A program made the position numbers and the translations under genes. A stretch of 64,000 bases of DNA from assembly GCA_022702545.1 (NCBI GenBank), contig JAHRBC010000005.1, positions 2,728,001 through 2,792,000 on the forward strand. Reading direction: 5' to 3'. Of this stretch, positions 14,650 through 26,872 are shown piece by piece; the stretch's first letter is position 1, and every line of letters starts with the position of its first letter. This DNA is from Phycomyces nitens. Lineage: Eukaryota > Mucoromycota > Mucoromycetes > Mucorales > Phycomycetaceae. The notes under the pieces are model-generated. The model ran no database searches. It saw only the letters and a list, made by a program, of their open reading frames with translations, and had not been told where the DNA came from.

Positions 14650-16382
14650 TTGGCAATTGTCGTCAAAAGAGAATACAGAGGTATTAATAAAAAAAATAAA
14701 CTATTCTTTCAAATTCATGTCAGTAAAAGTAGAGCATGGGCAAGCATTTAGAGTATTATAAAAGAGAGACTATATTATCTAACAAAAGCGATTTTGGTTG
14801 AGTAAGAAACCAGTAACTGTGCCTATTCCTGCCTCAACAGCTACCTTTTTTTTATGAATTAAAAAAAATGCTAATTGTATTGATAATGTGATGTTGTCCG
14901 GGTCGCAACAACAAACAGTTCGGTATGTTTGAGGAAGAAGTACATAAAACATAAAAGAGATTTTTCCAGTAGACAGTACTACCACTGAGGCAATGGTCTT
15001 ATTAACCCATTACCAGCAATTTGAATAAAAGAGGTTCTTTTCCCGTCAAGTCTATATTTGTCACAGAAGACATAGATTGCTCTGGACACTTTGAATTGTC
15101 TGAAACATTAAGAAAAAGCCCAAGTTACTACCTTTTATTGTATTGCTATACATCTCCTTATCTCCCATCATCCCCAACCCTCCTCTTATACCGTGCGTAC
15201 AACATACTTTTAACCTAAAAGACCTCCAGTTCATACCGCACAGAATACCAAATATTCAACAGTTTTCCCAATATTACAATAACTACAAAGTGACAAGTAC
15301 AAATAACCAAAGTCATTGAACACGAAAAACTGTTGCACGACATCAAACTCAAAATTTGCGGCTTTACTTTCTAAAATGACTGTACTTTGATAAAGTCCAA
15401 ATCGAAAGTCATTTAAATGTCTTTCTTATCCTTGTCTGCCAAAGACTGTAGGTAAGAAACACACGTTCCAGTTATTTGGGTTGGTTGTATATCATAATAA
15501 TGGTGTATAACCTTCTTTTGCCTATAAATATCTAGAGACATACTTTGATATTGATTGAATCTTTATCCTTGGATTGATAGCTACCATAGTTGCTGCTTGG
15601 TTGTTTGTTACAGACCATGTCAATAATCGTAATACCCAATATAATATTTCTGTTTTATTAAATAGCCTTTCCATGCAATTAAACACACCAGAATCCCAAA
15701 GCAATATGGTCGTATTGACCAAACAAATAAAGTATTGGTTTACAAATAACACAGAATAAAATAGTCGATTGATGGTGCTTATATCCCGACTAATCTTTGC
15801 AAGACCTTTTGCTGCACGTCTTTAATTGACAATCCATAGTCTTCTACATGTAATGTATTATCTAGTTTTACTTTTTAAATACTCGAAATAATTTGAATAT
15901 TTTGTATTATATTAGCACACGACTTGCCTATAAATTCTGGTCCAATAGCCATTATAAACAATTGAGGTATAGTATTACATCTTCAGCCACCTTGAGCAAC
16001 CAGGTCATGGGTAAATTTAGAGATTTTGTACAACAGTTTGAATATAAGTTGGGAATAGTGCCTCTTACAGGCATTTGATACACATATATCCATGATCTTG
16101 AGTGACCTGTTATATTTTTAAAATATAGTTTATTATTGCCCAGATCAAAATACTTCCAGTTTGTTATATTCAATACAGTGAGGTTATGTTTGATTCTACT
16201 TATACAGTTTGAAAGTTAAAGCATAGGCCAATTGAAAAAATACAATTTTATTGATATATATTGTTGGGTACCATAATGAAAAACATTCCATTCAATGGTT
16301 AATTGGTGCGTATAGTATACCTAAAATGTAACTGGTATTCTATTCAGGTGAATTCCAGAATAAGTGCTATTTCGAATACTGT
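14650..16382. other. AT-rich intergenic stretch upstream of duplication unit 1
   Basis: About 1.7 kb with only short open frames (up to about 75 codons) on either strand, none with a recognisable motif. No tRNA, hairpin array or transposon remnant stands out. Confidence 0.5.
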
Positions 16383-16452
16383 ACTACAACCTATCTATAC
16401 TTTATCAGCTACAAATATTATTATTTTTTTTAAAAAAAAGACATTGATGAGT

Positions 16453-16667
16453 ACCAGTTTTTTCGTGGCAAATCGATCGTACACAAGAAAATTATCCAAG
16501 CTTTTAAAAAGGAAGAGAATCAGAGAATTTTATGTTGGAAACTTGTAAAGACATTTAAAGCATTGCTTTTTAAAATATCCAAGATAGATATTGGCCAAGC
16601 AGCTTGTTTGGGAAAAGATGATGAGCAATCAAGATGCTCTTATAGAGCACCAAATTTCTTGAAATAG
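16453..16667 (+). pseudogene. Conserved short frame in unit 1 (no start codon)
   Basis: A frame ending at TAG 16665-16667 reads colinearly with 23148-23363 in the other duplicate: it passes CWKLVKTFKALLFKIS and ends APNFLK. Substitutions occur but there is no indel across about 70 codons. Relative to unit 2 one A is missing just upstream, so the ATG of unit 2 is out of frame here. It could be the last exon of a small gene or a transposon remnant. I do not recognise it. Confidence 0.4.
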
Positions 16668-17660
16668 ATTCCTCAAACCTACATTTCATAGTAACCATTG
16701 GGCTCTATTTTCAGTAAGAGGAGCGCAGACGATAAAATTTAATTCTCACACATCTGCTAAAGATAGGATTGTATGTGTCTTTTGATTATCAAGTTACATC
16801 TTGAGATTGTTTTGAATTTTTCTTTCATTTGACAAGATATATAAGATTGTGTCCTGAATCACTATTAGGGTGATCAGACACGACATATTCCAAGTATATT
16901 CTACAGCCTTTTGGTATTACATCTCAATATACATGTACTCAATATAAGATGCTTTTGATAGGCATCTTTTAATTAGCACTTGTTTCTCTGTACTAATGCA
17001 CTTAGAAGAATATTAGCAAGCTAGTACATATAGCCAGCCTTTGAAATTTTAAAAAGACTCTTGAGAAGATGGTACAAATACCATTAATACTTTTATTACC
17101 CAAATGTAAAAACCACCAATTTATTATAAATAACCATTATTTTCTAGTGATCCTCCACCTGGTAAATGATTTGTATCGACTTGATACAGACTCATGGCTT
17201 ATACTCACTTTTTCTTATAAAAAAGTTTATCCAAAACATATCAAATGGAAGCCATTGTATTATCAACTTTTTTATTAATTGTGCTTTTAGAACAAACCTT
17301 TTGTCATATTATTGGACTCAAAAAGGACTTTGAGACCCCCATAAATGGTTCCCTTTGCTTTGATCAATCTATACAATTAAAATAATGGCTATTTTATTAA
17401 ACTTACACCACAAACTTCACTTATTTTTCTATATCACTCGTATTATGTTATAAAAGTACTTGACAATAACTACAAGTGTTTAGCAATTAACATAGATTGA
17501 TAATAATAAACAGAGGTTTGTTCTTGGTATCACTTGTTTAAAGTTGGACATCAGACAGCAAAGCCAAGATGTGACATGGAAATTATAATTTACGGATAAG
17601 TTTTCTTTTTTTTTCATTTTCGCCATTCTCTTCTCTGTTCTTACATTCTTCTATTTTACC

Positions 17661-19850
17661 ATGGAAGGAAACTTTCAAAAATACGTTTGTATAGTTGGAA
17701 TCGGTAATACTGAATAGTTATTATTTTTGTAACCATGTATTTACTCTGCTACTGTATATAAGATTTTGGAACGACTTACTCGGGAGTATCTCATACTTAT
17801 ATACACGATGGCTTAAAGACAGTCGATGATATCAAGAGATGGTAAAGATTCCCTCGGCCTGTATTATATGCAAATTACTTAAAATGATATCTAGGGAAAA
17901 GCAAGGAGGCGCAGTTTATCCAAAAGTGCCTACAGTATTACTTTATGAAAACGGAACAAAAAATATGATTGCATGGGGATACCAAGCCATTGCTCTTTCA
18001 AAGAAACCTGGGAACACTGGCCATTTAGTAGAGCGTTTTAAGCTCTTGCTAGATCCAAGTGTAGATAATGTCAGGAGTCTTCCAAATGGCTTGACTGTTC
18101 TTGAAGGTATGTTTAATCATAATCTAAAGGCTTTATTTAACTGTGATTTTCTTAGTTATTGCCGATTATTTGCGTGGGCTTCTTGAATACACTATGCCAG
18201 AGATCAAACGTGTTCAGGGAAGCCATTTTACTCAAGATAAAATGATGTACTGCCTTACGGTTCCAGCCATATGGAGCGACCAAGCCAAGGCCACCATGCG
18301 TGAAGCTGCTATTCGTGCTGGTATCATAAGCTCTGAAGACCCTCCAGACCGATTAGTACTGACTAGTGAGCCCGAGGCTGCAGCTCTTTATTGCAAGAGT
18401 ATGGGAGAAATTTTTAAACTTAAAAGTGGAGACCGATTTATGATATGTGATGCCGGTGGAGGAACTGTAGATTTGATTGTATTTGAGCTCCATGAAGAAT
18501 CTAAAAACACAGTTCTTCGAGAGATTACAAAGGGATCAGGAGGATTTTGTGGATCAACATTTCTTGATGTCAACGTACAGCGTTTGATTGAGAATAGGTT
18601 TGGAGAACATGCACCAAGAAACACCAGGATAATTGAACATATGGTGAAAGGTTTTATCAACGAAGCCAAGGCAAGGAAGCATTACATATAGCATTACGTA
18701 TGTTTCTAAACTTGTACGGGATATTTAGGCTAATTTTGACGGAGAGGACGATGTGTACCTGGATGTAATTACGGGACTTGACTTTGACGGTCAAGATGAA
18801 AGGATGTTTGGAATAGACGGAGGAAAATTCCAAATTACAGCAGAGGATCTTCGCAACGATGTGTTTAATCCTGTTATTCAAGAGATATCGAGTTTGATCC
18901 AAAGTCAACTTGACCAGACTAAAATTAAGCTCGACGCAATCTTCTTGGTTGGAGGCTTTGGCCAATCGCGGTATCTTTTCCAGCTTATAAAAAAAAAATT
19001 TAATAGCCATGTTCCTACAATTGCTGCTCCCCATCGCGGTGAGATGGCTATAGCAAGAGGAGCAGTGGCGTTCGGGCTCCAACCACGGGCCATTACTCAC
19101 CGAATCTCGAGACGAACATATGGTGTAGATTCTCGTATGAGATTTGACAATGACTTGGACTCGATGGAAAAATGTATTGAAGTACCAAAGAAAGGGAAAC
19201 TGGCTGCCCATCGCTTTAGTGTTTTTGTCAAAAGAGGAGACTCGATTGCTGTGGGCGACTGTATTACAAAGCACTTTTTTATTAACTATCCAAATGATAC
19301 CGAGACAGGTAATATATGAAGAATATGTTCATATTAAACTAACTCATCAATAGATTTGTACGCTTATGGTGGCGATAATGAGATTCCACGATATACATCG
19401 GATCTGGGAGTCGAAAAGGTTGGATTTTTTCCTATAAAGATGCCAAAAATTATCGGTGCCAAAAAAGGGCAAGAAATCCCCATGAAGATAAAGATGTACT
19501 TTGGTTTGACCGAGATCAAGATCGAAGCAATTATAAATGGCGAGGCTTTCGTATTTGTGTCAAAAATGGAAGATTATGAATTGCAAAAGACCGTATATGA
19601 TCCTGAACCAAGCACTGAGTCGCTATATAACGTTGATTATGATTCAGGACTTCCCATATATCCTTTGCTGAAACCAGATCAACCTGATATAATGCAGTGT
19701 AATCAGCTCTTCCTTCCATTGCCTAATCAACGTGGCTGGAGACCAGAGCGCCAATACGAGCCTTCCTTTACGGATTTATCCATCTCAAACAATGGAAAAA
19801 AGAAGAAGGGTACCTGGAGAAAATTCTGCAACAAGCTAAACATAAACTAG
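17661..19850 (+). CDS. HSPA12-like Hsp70 ATPase, copy C (GC-AG intron)
   Basis: Exons 17661-17703, 17763-17841, 17895-18106, 18156-18670, 18729-19308, 19354-19850; 641 aa. Motifs are DFGTTYSG (about 15), CDAGGGTVDL (about 209) and LVGGFGQSRYL (about 356). It lies in duplication unit 1 and is a close paralogue of copy D throughout, including introns and flanks. The donor of intron 4 is AAG|GCAAGG, whereas copy D has AAG|GTAAAG, so this intron is GC-AG. Using it keeps the 515-nt exon 4 shared by all four copies. Intron 1 ends in TAAG. The tail finishes with a basic segment (KKKGTWRKFCNKLNIN) shared with D but not with A or B. Confidence 0.93.
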
Positions 19851-20251
19851 CCATAAATTTTATCCCGAATTCCTGTAAATTATTATAGCCACTTTATACC
19901 CATGCATGTATATATATATATCTCTTACACTTACATTTAATATATATTTAATTCAATTGATATTCCAAAATATTGCTTTGTTCAAGACAGCAATAACATA
20001 TTGGGTCTGTTGTGGTTTATGTTAATCTTTCTGGTTGTTCAAGTCCAAATATTTATTGATTCAACAGTTTGGAATACTAGTTCATCTCTTGATCCAGTCA
20101 TAGAATAATATGAAATATTCTACTTACCAGGCTAATAAATCATGTTTTTGTTACAAAAATCCAATACTCAATAAAAATCTATTACAAAATGGGCTCAAAA
20201 AGGTTGATATATTTATACATTTACTTTTTTTAAGGACTCTTAGATGCATGC

Positions 20252-20390
20252 TTAATTATGGCCGTTGAATGAAGTAATAGATGATTGTGTTAAATTTGCT
20301 CCATCTAGATCAGCGTCAGTAGGTGGAAAGGTCATGATCCCAAACTCGGCAATTATTGACCCTTTTCTTTCAGCAGATAAAACTAGCGGA
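20252..20390 (-). pseudogene. Truncated rad9 copy (last exon only)
   Basis: Minus-strand match to the final exon of the rad9 gene at 26873-27012, with the TAG acceptor, the same stop position and an intact 139-nt reading frame (ends SFNGHN). Upstream exons are absent because the duplication breakpoint lies about 14 bp beyond the acceptor. Here the A/T homopolymer has 4 bases, where the full gene has 5. Converging with Hsp70-like copy C, it has no promoter or start and is presumably not expressed as Rad9. Confidence 0.85.
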
Positions 20391-20404
20391 CTAGGGATAT
20401 ACTG

Positions 20405-23088
20405 TACTTTACATGGCTCTTTCACCTAAACCACTGAATCTGCCAACCTCGACATATTCACCCAGGAAAATCATTTCCACTTCATTAACCTCCCCAACAA
20501 CACTTTTAGAAAATACTACTTTCACCGTTGAAAATCCTAGTTACAGTCAAGTGGCACTATCCACTGGAAATAGACAAAAAGTTACCCGCACACCAATACT
20601 TATAGGTGATTTGGACCCCAATTCAACTACTCGAATGTATTTTTGAGATTCCTCTTAAAATTCGGCGTTTTATCAGATTCTTGTCGAATTCAACGATCTT
20701 GACGCATTTTTGATCCTCTAAAAAAAAGGCTTACACTCAATATATTGATTTTCAACTTAAGAACACGGCAGAAAAATTGTATATTACGGGTGAGTTATAT
20801 ATCTCTGATACCGACTATTGTGGTCATGAATTCGGTAATCTCATTATTGTGGACAACAATATATTATTGGCCACCACTTCTATTTCGGTGAATCTTAGAC
20901 TATTCCGAATGAATGTTACAGGACTTCCAGCAGAAAAGTATGATACTATTGGGGTCTAATTGAGACAATCTCTTAGTATCTTTGAAAATGTCCGAAAAAC
21001 TGACTTTCATGAAGGATACCAGCATCAATTGTCCAAAGGAAATGGATACGTCTATTTGGAGTATCCTATTGTTTAGGACAAGGTTGGGGACCCACTAATA
21101 TTCCAAACCAAATACTCTGCAAGAATATAGATCTATGGAACATGGGCCAAGATGGGAGACCATTGTGGTTTCTGTAAGAATATGGGACATTTGGTAGAAA
21201 AATGTACCAAAAGAATGTAAAGAAGAACGTAATTGCCACAATTGTAAAATGTCTAGACAAATCCAGATACATTGCAACCGTAACCCACTTTCAAATAGCC
21301 ATCAGAAGATTCATCGGGGTGATGGACCGATCAATCTGGAAGATATCTGTCAAAGAATAGCCCCAAGAACAACCAAAAAGGCAATATAAACTATTTTAAA
21401 AGCAACAGACCTTTGGAATCAGGCCGACTACCAAGAGCAGTAAAAGATCTGGAACAAATGGCTTTGAGAACACGGGAAGCCCGTGCTACCAAAAATGTTT
21501 CCGTTGATAAGGTTGCTGCTGAAGAAAAGGTATTGACAGATACCCCCCAGAAAACTATGGGCATTCCTAACATTACAGCTGCCAAAAAGTAAGAAGCTGT
21601 CTCCAAGAGTAATATGCCTCCCCTACCCAAGGATCAGCCAGGCATAAAAGATCCCGATGAGGAAATTCTAAAGGATGATATAGTACACAACATTAGTAAG
21701 ACACTGCAGTAAATCCGAAAAGAACTTTTACTAGAAGAAGGAAAGAAAAACATTCTTCTACCAGGCGCAAAGCCCAATAGTACCAACCTAATAAAAATAT
21801 GAATAATACAATCAAGGTAGCCATTATTAACTGAATATGCCTTCCAAAGACTCCTGACTCTCAACAATACAACTATTTTATTCGACGTCTTAGAAACAAA
21901 AGCATTGTCATTCTTGTCAGCCAAAAATCACACGCCAAAGGCACAGATACCCAACACCCTTTCCACCAGTAATTTAGAGCCCAGGGCGGCCAATGGGCAC
22001 AAAATTGTGACCTTCTTCCGTGGACGCCATTCATCGAGACTTTGCTTTCATCACCCTTACTTATGCCAATTGCTTACATGTATTTATCTCGGGTGTGATT
22101 GAGTTTTCTGACCACCTCAAGTATGATATTCAATTCTGGGGCACCCTTGGAACCAAAGACGTTTTTATATATGATTTTAATAGTCAGTTCCTATGCCTAT
22201 AGAACCGTATTGAGCGTAGCGTTGGTCATAACATGGGAAATGCATTGGCTGCTAATCTCACTGCCGCCCACGAACACTTTGATATTTTTTCTGGAAAAAC
22301 ACTCTACACTCCAGCAAACATCCAGCTTTGCTCTTGTCCACAAACAAATACACCATTTTGGCTCTGCCATCTGTCAAAGCTCTGCTTATATAATGTCCAC
22401 AATTTGTCCACTTCACCGCCCAAGGGTATCGTAATGCCTGTCGAGAGATCACCAATGTTCCCGCTTTAGTCTACCACTTTTTTCACAGTAGTGAAATTGT
22501 TTATGGTCCTAACCTATTCATCACAATTATTGTAGCTTGTGGTATTGTACCCCACGATAGGCTTTCTTGTCGAGAATCATTACACCATCTCATGCCCGTT
22601 GTCTTCCCATCTCCCCCATAGCTACTATGCTACTCCCGGACTGAAAACTCCCTGGAATTTCACTGTTAATGTCTACTTAGCTGAAAAGTTTGGGTACAAG
22701 CGTGGTTCAGTTTCTTCGGTGATCTACCTACTGATTTAACCATTCATAACCCCATTTTTCTCCTAGAGTTTTCGATCAGATCCATACATCCAGGAAAGGT
22801 ACAATCTTCTCATATCATAAGTAGCATACTCTTAGCCCTATGATGGGTCCTCTGGAAACCCGTCTTTGATGATATTGCTTTCTCCAGTTCATTAATTTCT
22901 AAACAGTCCCAAATATGCATAACCTAGATATCATCGAAAATCAATATTATTTGGCTGTTCTGGCAACGATAGTCGCTCCATATAATTCCAAAGAGCAAAA
23001 CTCAAAAACTCAAAAATAATTATATTTCTTCCACTTATACATAATAAATACTGGGGCTTTGTTCCCCAACACAAAAAAAAGATAATCC
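20405..23088. other. Spacer between the two duplication units
   Basis: A 2.7-kb segment with no counterpart outside the paired units. Its left half carries a decayed retroelement-like ORF (listed separately). Its right half (about 21900-22740) holds several open frames of 60-111 codons in shifting phases with no family I recognise, probably further decayed element sequence. Confidence 0.6.
20413..21300 (+). pseudogene. Decayed zinc-knuckle ORF, LINE ORF1/gag-like relic
   Basis: Frames are broken by stops and shifts. At about 21167-21210 a CCHC knuckle is readable (CGFCKNMGHLVEKC, C-x2-C-x4-H-x4-C). After a frame shift, a second Cys/His-rich block follows (NCHNCKMSRQIQIHC). Upstream, a Ser/Thr/Pro-rich leader (20413-20646) and a beta-rich segment (20777-20956) precede the knuckles, the order usual in ORF1 of fungal LINEs. 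No reverse transcriptase is visible. Family assignment is inference. Confidence 0.5.
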
Positions 23089-23102
23089 ACTACAATTTAT
23101 CT

Positions 23103-23363
23103 ATGCTTTACCAGCTACAAACCTTTTTAAAAAAAACATTGATGAGTAACCAGTTTTTTCATGGAAAATTGCTCGTACACAGGAAAACTATTCTAGCTTT
23201 GAAAAAGGCAGAGAATCAGAAAATCTCATGTTGGAAACTTGTAAAGACATTTAAAGCATTGCTTTTTAAAATATCCAGGATAAATATTGGTCAAGCAGCT
23301 TTTTTGGAAAAAGATGATGAGCAATCGAGATGCTTTTGTAGGACACCAAATTTCTTGAAATAG
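23103..23363 (+). CDS. Small lysine-rich hypothetical protein in unit 2
   Basis: An 86-codon frame (or 73 codons from an inner ATG at 23142) ending SRCFCRTPNFLK. The last ~70 codons keep frame in the duplicated copy at 16453-16667, where the start is lost. Cysteines and lysines dominate (CWKLVKTFKALLFK). No domain recognised. It may equally be a terminal exon or a fossil. Confidence 0.3.
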   Translation: MLYQLQTFLKKTLMSNQFFHGKLLVHRKTILALKKAENQKISCWKLVKTFKALLFKISRINIGQAAFLEKDDEQSRCFCRTPNFLK

Positions 23364-24274
23364 ATTCCTCAAACCTACATTTCATAGTAACCGTTGGGCT
23401 CTATTTTCAGTAAGAGGAGTGCTGACAATAAAAATTAATTCTCACACATCTGCTAAATATTGGATTGTATGTGTCTTTTGATTATCAAGTTACATCTTGA
23501 GATTGTTTTGAATCTTCCTTTCATTTGACAAGATACATGTACTCAATATAAGATACTTTTGACAGGCATCTTTTAATTAGCACTTGGTTCTCTGTACTAA
23601 TGAATTTATAAGAATAGGAGCAAGCCAAACCATATATCCAGTTCATATAGCCAGCCCTTGAACTTTTAAAAAGACTCTTAGAAAGATGGTACAAATATCA
23701 TTAGTACTTTTATTACCCAAATGTAAAAACCACCAATTTATTATAAATACTATTATTTTTAGTGACCCTCCACCTGGTAAATGATTTGTATCGACTTGAT
23801 ACAGACCCATGGCTTATACTCACTTTTTCTTATAAAAAAATTCATCCAAAACATATCAAATGGAAGCCATTGTATTATCAACTTTTTTTTATTAATTGTG
23901 CTTTTAGAACAAACCTTTTGTGATAGTGTTGGACTCAAAAAGAACTTTGAGGCCCCCATAAATGGTTCCCTTTGCTTTGATCAATCTATACAATTAAAAT
24001 AATGGCTATTTTATTAAACTTACACCACAAACTTCACTTATTTTTCTATATCACTCGTATTATGTTATAAAAGTACTTGACAATAACTACAAGTGTTTAG
24101 CAATTAACACAGATTGATAATAATAAACATTGGTTTGTTCTTGGTATCACTTGTTTAAAGTTGGGCACCGGACAGCAAAGCCAAGATGTAACATAGAGAA
24201 TGTAATTTACGGATAAGTTTTCTTTTTTTATTTTCACCATTCTCTTCTCTGTTTTTACATTCTTCTATACTGCC

Positions 24275-26470
24275 ATGGAAGGAAACTTTCAAAAATACGT
24301 TTGTATAGTTGGAATCGGTAATATTGAATAGTTATTATTCTTGTAACCATGTATTTACTCTGCTACTGTATATAAGATTTTGGAACGACTTACTCGGGAG
24401 TATCTCATACTTATATACACGATGGCTTAAAGTCAATCGAAGATATCAAGAGATGGTAAATATTCACTCGGCCAGTATTATATGCAAATTGTTTAAAATA
24501 ATATCTAGGGAAAAGCAAGGAGGCGCAGTTTATCCAAAGGTGCCTACAGTATTACTTTATGAAAACGGAACAAAAAATATGATTGCATGGGGATACGACG
24601 CTATTGCCCTTTCAAAGAAACCTGAGAACACTGGCCATTTAGTAGAGCGTTTTAAGCTCATGCTAGATCCAAGTGTAGATAATGTCAACCGTCTTCCAAA
24701 TGGCTTGACTGTTCTTGAAGGTATGCTTAATCATGACCTAAATGCTTTATTTAACTGTGATTTTCTTAGTTATTGCCGATTATTTGCGTGGGCTTCATGA
24801 ATACACTATTCCAGAGATCAAACGTGTTCAGGGAAGACATTTTACTCAAGATAAAATGATGTACTGCCTTACGGTTCCAGCCATATGGAGCGACCAAGCC
24901 AAGGCCACCATGCGTGAAGCTGCTATTCAGGCTGGTATCATAAGCTCTGAAGACCCTCCAGACCGATTGATACTGACTAGTGAGCCCGAGGCTGCAGCTC
25001 TTTATTGCAAGAGTATGGGAGAAATTTTTCAACTTAAAAGTGGAGACCGGTTTATGATATGTGATGCCGGTGGAGGAACTGTAGATTTGATTGTATTTGA
25101 ACTCCATGAAGAATCTAAAAAGAAAGTTCTTCGAGAGATTACAAAGGGATCAGGAGGATTTTGTGGATCAACATATCTTGATGCCAACGTACAGCATTTG
25201 ATTGAGAATCGGTTTGGAGAACATGCTCCAAGAAACACCAGGATAATTGAACATATGGTGAAAAGTTTTATAAATGGAACCAAGGTAAAGAGACATTACA
25301 TATAACATTACCCATGTTTCTAAACTTATACGGGATATTTAGGCTGATTTCGATGGAGAGGACGATGTGTACATGGATGTAATTACGGGCTTTGACTTTG
25401 AAGGTCAAGACGAAACGCTGTTTGGAATAGACCAAGGAAGTTTCCAAATTACAGCAGAGGATCTTTGCAACAATGTGTTTAATCCTGTTATTCAAGACAT
25501 ATCGAGTTTGATCCAAAGTCAACTTAACCAGACTAACAATAAACTCGACGCAATCTTCTTGGTCGGAGGCTTTGGCCAATCGCGGTATCTTTCCCAGTGC
25601 ATAAGAAAAACCTTTGGTAACCGCGTTCCTATAATTGCTTCTCCCCATCGCGGTGAGATGGCTATAGCAAGAGGGGCAGTGGCGTTTGGGCTCCAGCCTC
25701 GGGCAATTACCCACAGGGTTATGAGACGCACATATGGTGTAGATTCTTGTATGAGATTTGACAAAGACTTGGACTCGATGGAAAGATGTATTGAAGTTCC
25801 AAAGAAAGGGAAGTTTGCCACCCATCGCTTTAGTGTTTTTGTCAAAAGAGGAGACTCGATCGCTGTGGGCGATTGTATTACGCATGATTTTTTTATCAAC
25901 TATCCAAATGATACGGAGACAGGTAATATATGAAGAATGTATTCTTTTTAAACTAACTCATCAATAGATTTATATGCTTATGGTGGCGATAATGAGATTC
26001 CACGCTATACATCAGATCCTGGAGTCGAAAAGGTTGGATTTTTTCCTATAAAAATTCCAATAATTATCGGTGCAAAGTATGGGCAAGACATTCTCATGAA
26101 GATAAAGATGTACTTTGGTTTGACCGAGATCAAGATCGAAGCAATCATAAATGGCGAGACTTTAGTATTTATGTCAAAAATGGAAGATTATGAATCGCAA
26201 AAGACCGTATATGATCCTGAACCAAGCACCGAGGAGTCGCCATATAACGTGTATTATGATTCAGCAGGACTTCCCGTATATCCTGTGCTGAAACCAGATC
26301 AATTTGATATAAGCCCATATAATAATCCCGTAACTTCACACAGTACTCAACAAAGCAGGAATACATTGCCCAAACCCTCACGCTCCTTTGTAAATGTAGC
26401 CATCTCAAACAATGAGGAAAAAAAGAAGGGTGCCTGGAGAAAATTCTGCAACAAGCTAAACATAAACTAG
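24275..26470 (+). CDS. HSPA12-like Hsp70 ATPase, copy D
   Basis: Exons 24275-24317, 24377-24455, 24509-24720, 24770-25284, 25343-25922, 25968-26470; 643 aa. Motifs are DFGTTYSG (about 15), CDAGGGTVDL (about 209) and LVGGFGQSRYL (about 356). It is the close partner of copy C and sits in the ancestral position, 400 bp from the convergent rad9 gene. Intron 4 has a normal GT donor. Intron 1 ends in TAAG, as in C. The tail is slightly longer than in C and keeps the basic end (KKKGAWRKFCNKLNIN). Both copies are open throughout, so both could be functional. Confidence 0.93.
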
Positions 26471-26872
26471 CCATATATTTTAACCTGAATTATTGTAAAT
26501 TATTATAGCCACTTTATACCCATGCATATATATATATATATATATCTTACACTTACATTTAATATATATTTAATTCAATTGATATTCCAAAATATTGCTT
26601 TGTTCATGAAAGCAACAACATATTGGGGTTGTTGTGGTTTATGTTAATCTTTCTGGTTGTTCAAATCCAAATATTTATTGATTTAACAGTTTGGAATACT
26701 AGTTCATCTCTTGATCCAGTCATAGAATAATATGAACTATTCTACTTACCAGGCTAATAAATCATGTTTTTGTTACAAAAACCCAATAATCAATAAAAGT
26801 CTATTACAAAATGGGCTCAAAAATGTTGATATATTTATATATTTACTTTTTTAAGGACTCTTAGATGCATGC
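26471..26872. promoter_or_regulatory. Convergent 3' region between Hsp70-like D and rad9
   Basis: A 400-bp tail-to-tail spacer with a (TA)n tract at 26528-26546 and AATAAA-like signals. It is duplicated almost unchanged at 19851-20251 between Hsp70-like C and the rad9 fragment. No coding frame seen. Confidence 0.5.

Larger units (their letters stand above)
16383..20404 (+). repeat. Segmental duplication, unit 1 (contains Hsp70-like C)
   Basis: Direct repeat of 23089-27022. Similarity starts at CTACAA near 16384 (23090) and ends near TATACTG at 20404 (27022). It covers a conserved short frame, the promoter, the whole Hsp70-like gene and the last exon of rad9. The unit holds a 92-nt segment (16840-16931) missing from unit 2. 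Because rad9 is full-length only beside unit 2, unit 1 is inferred to be the derived copy. Confidence 0.92.
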
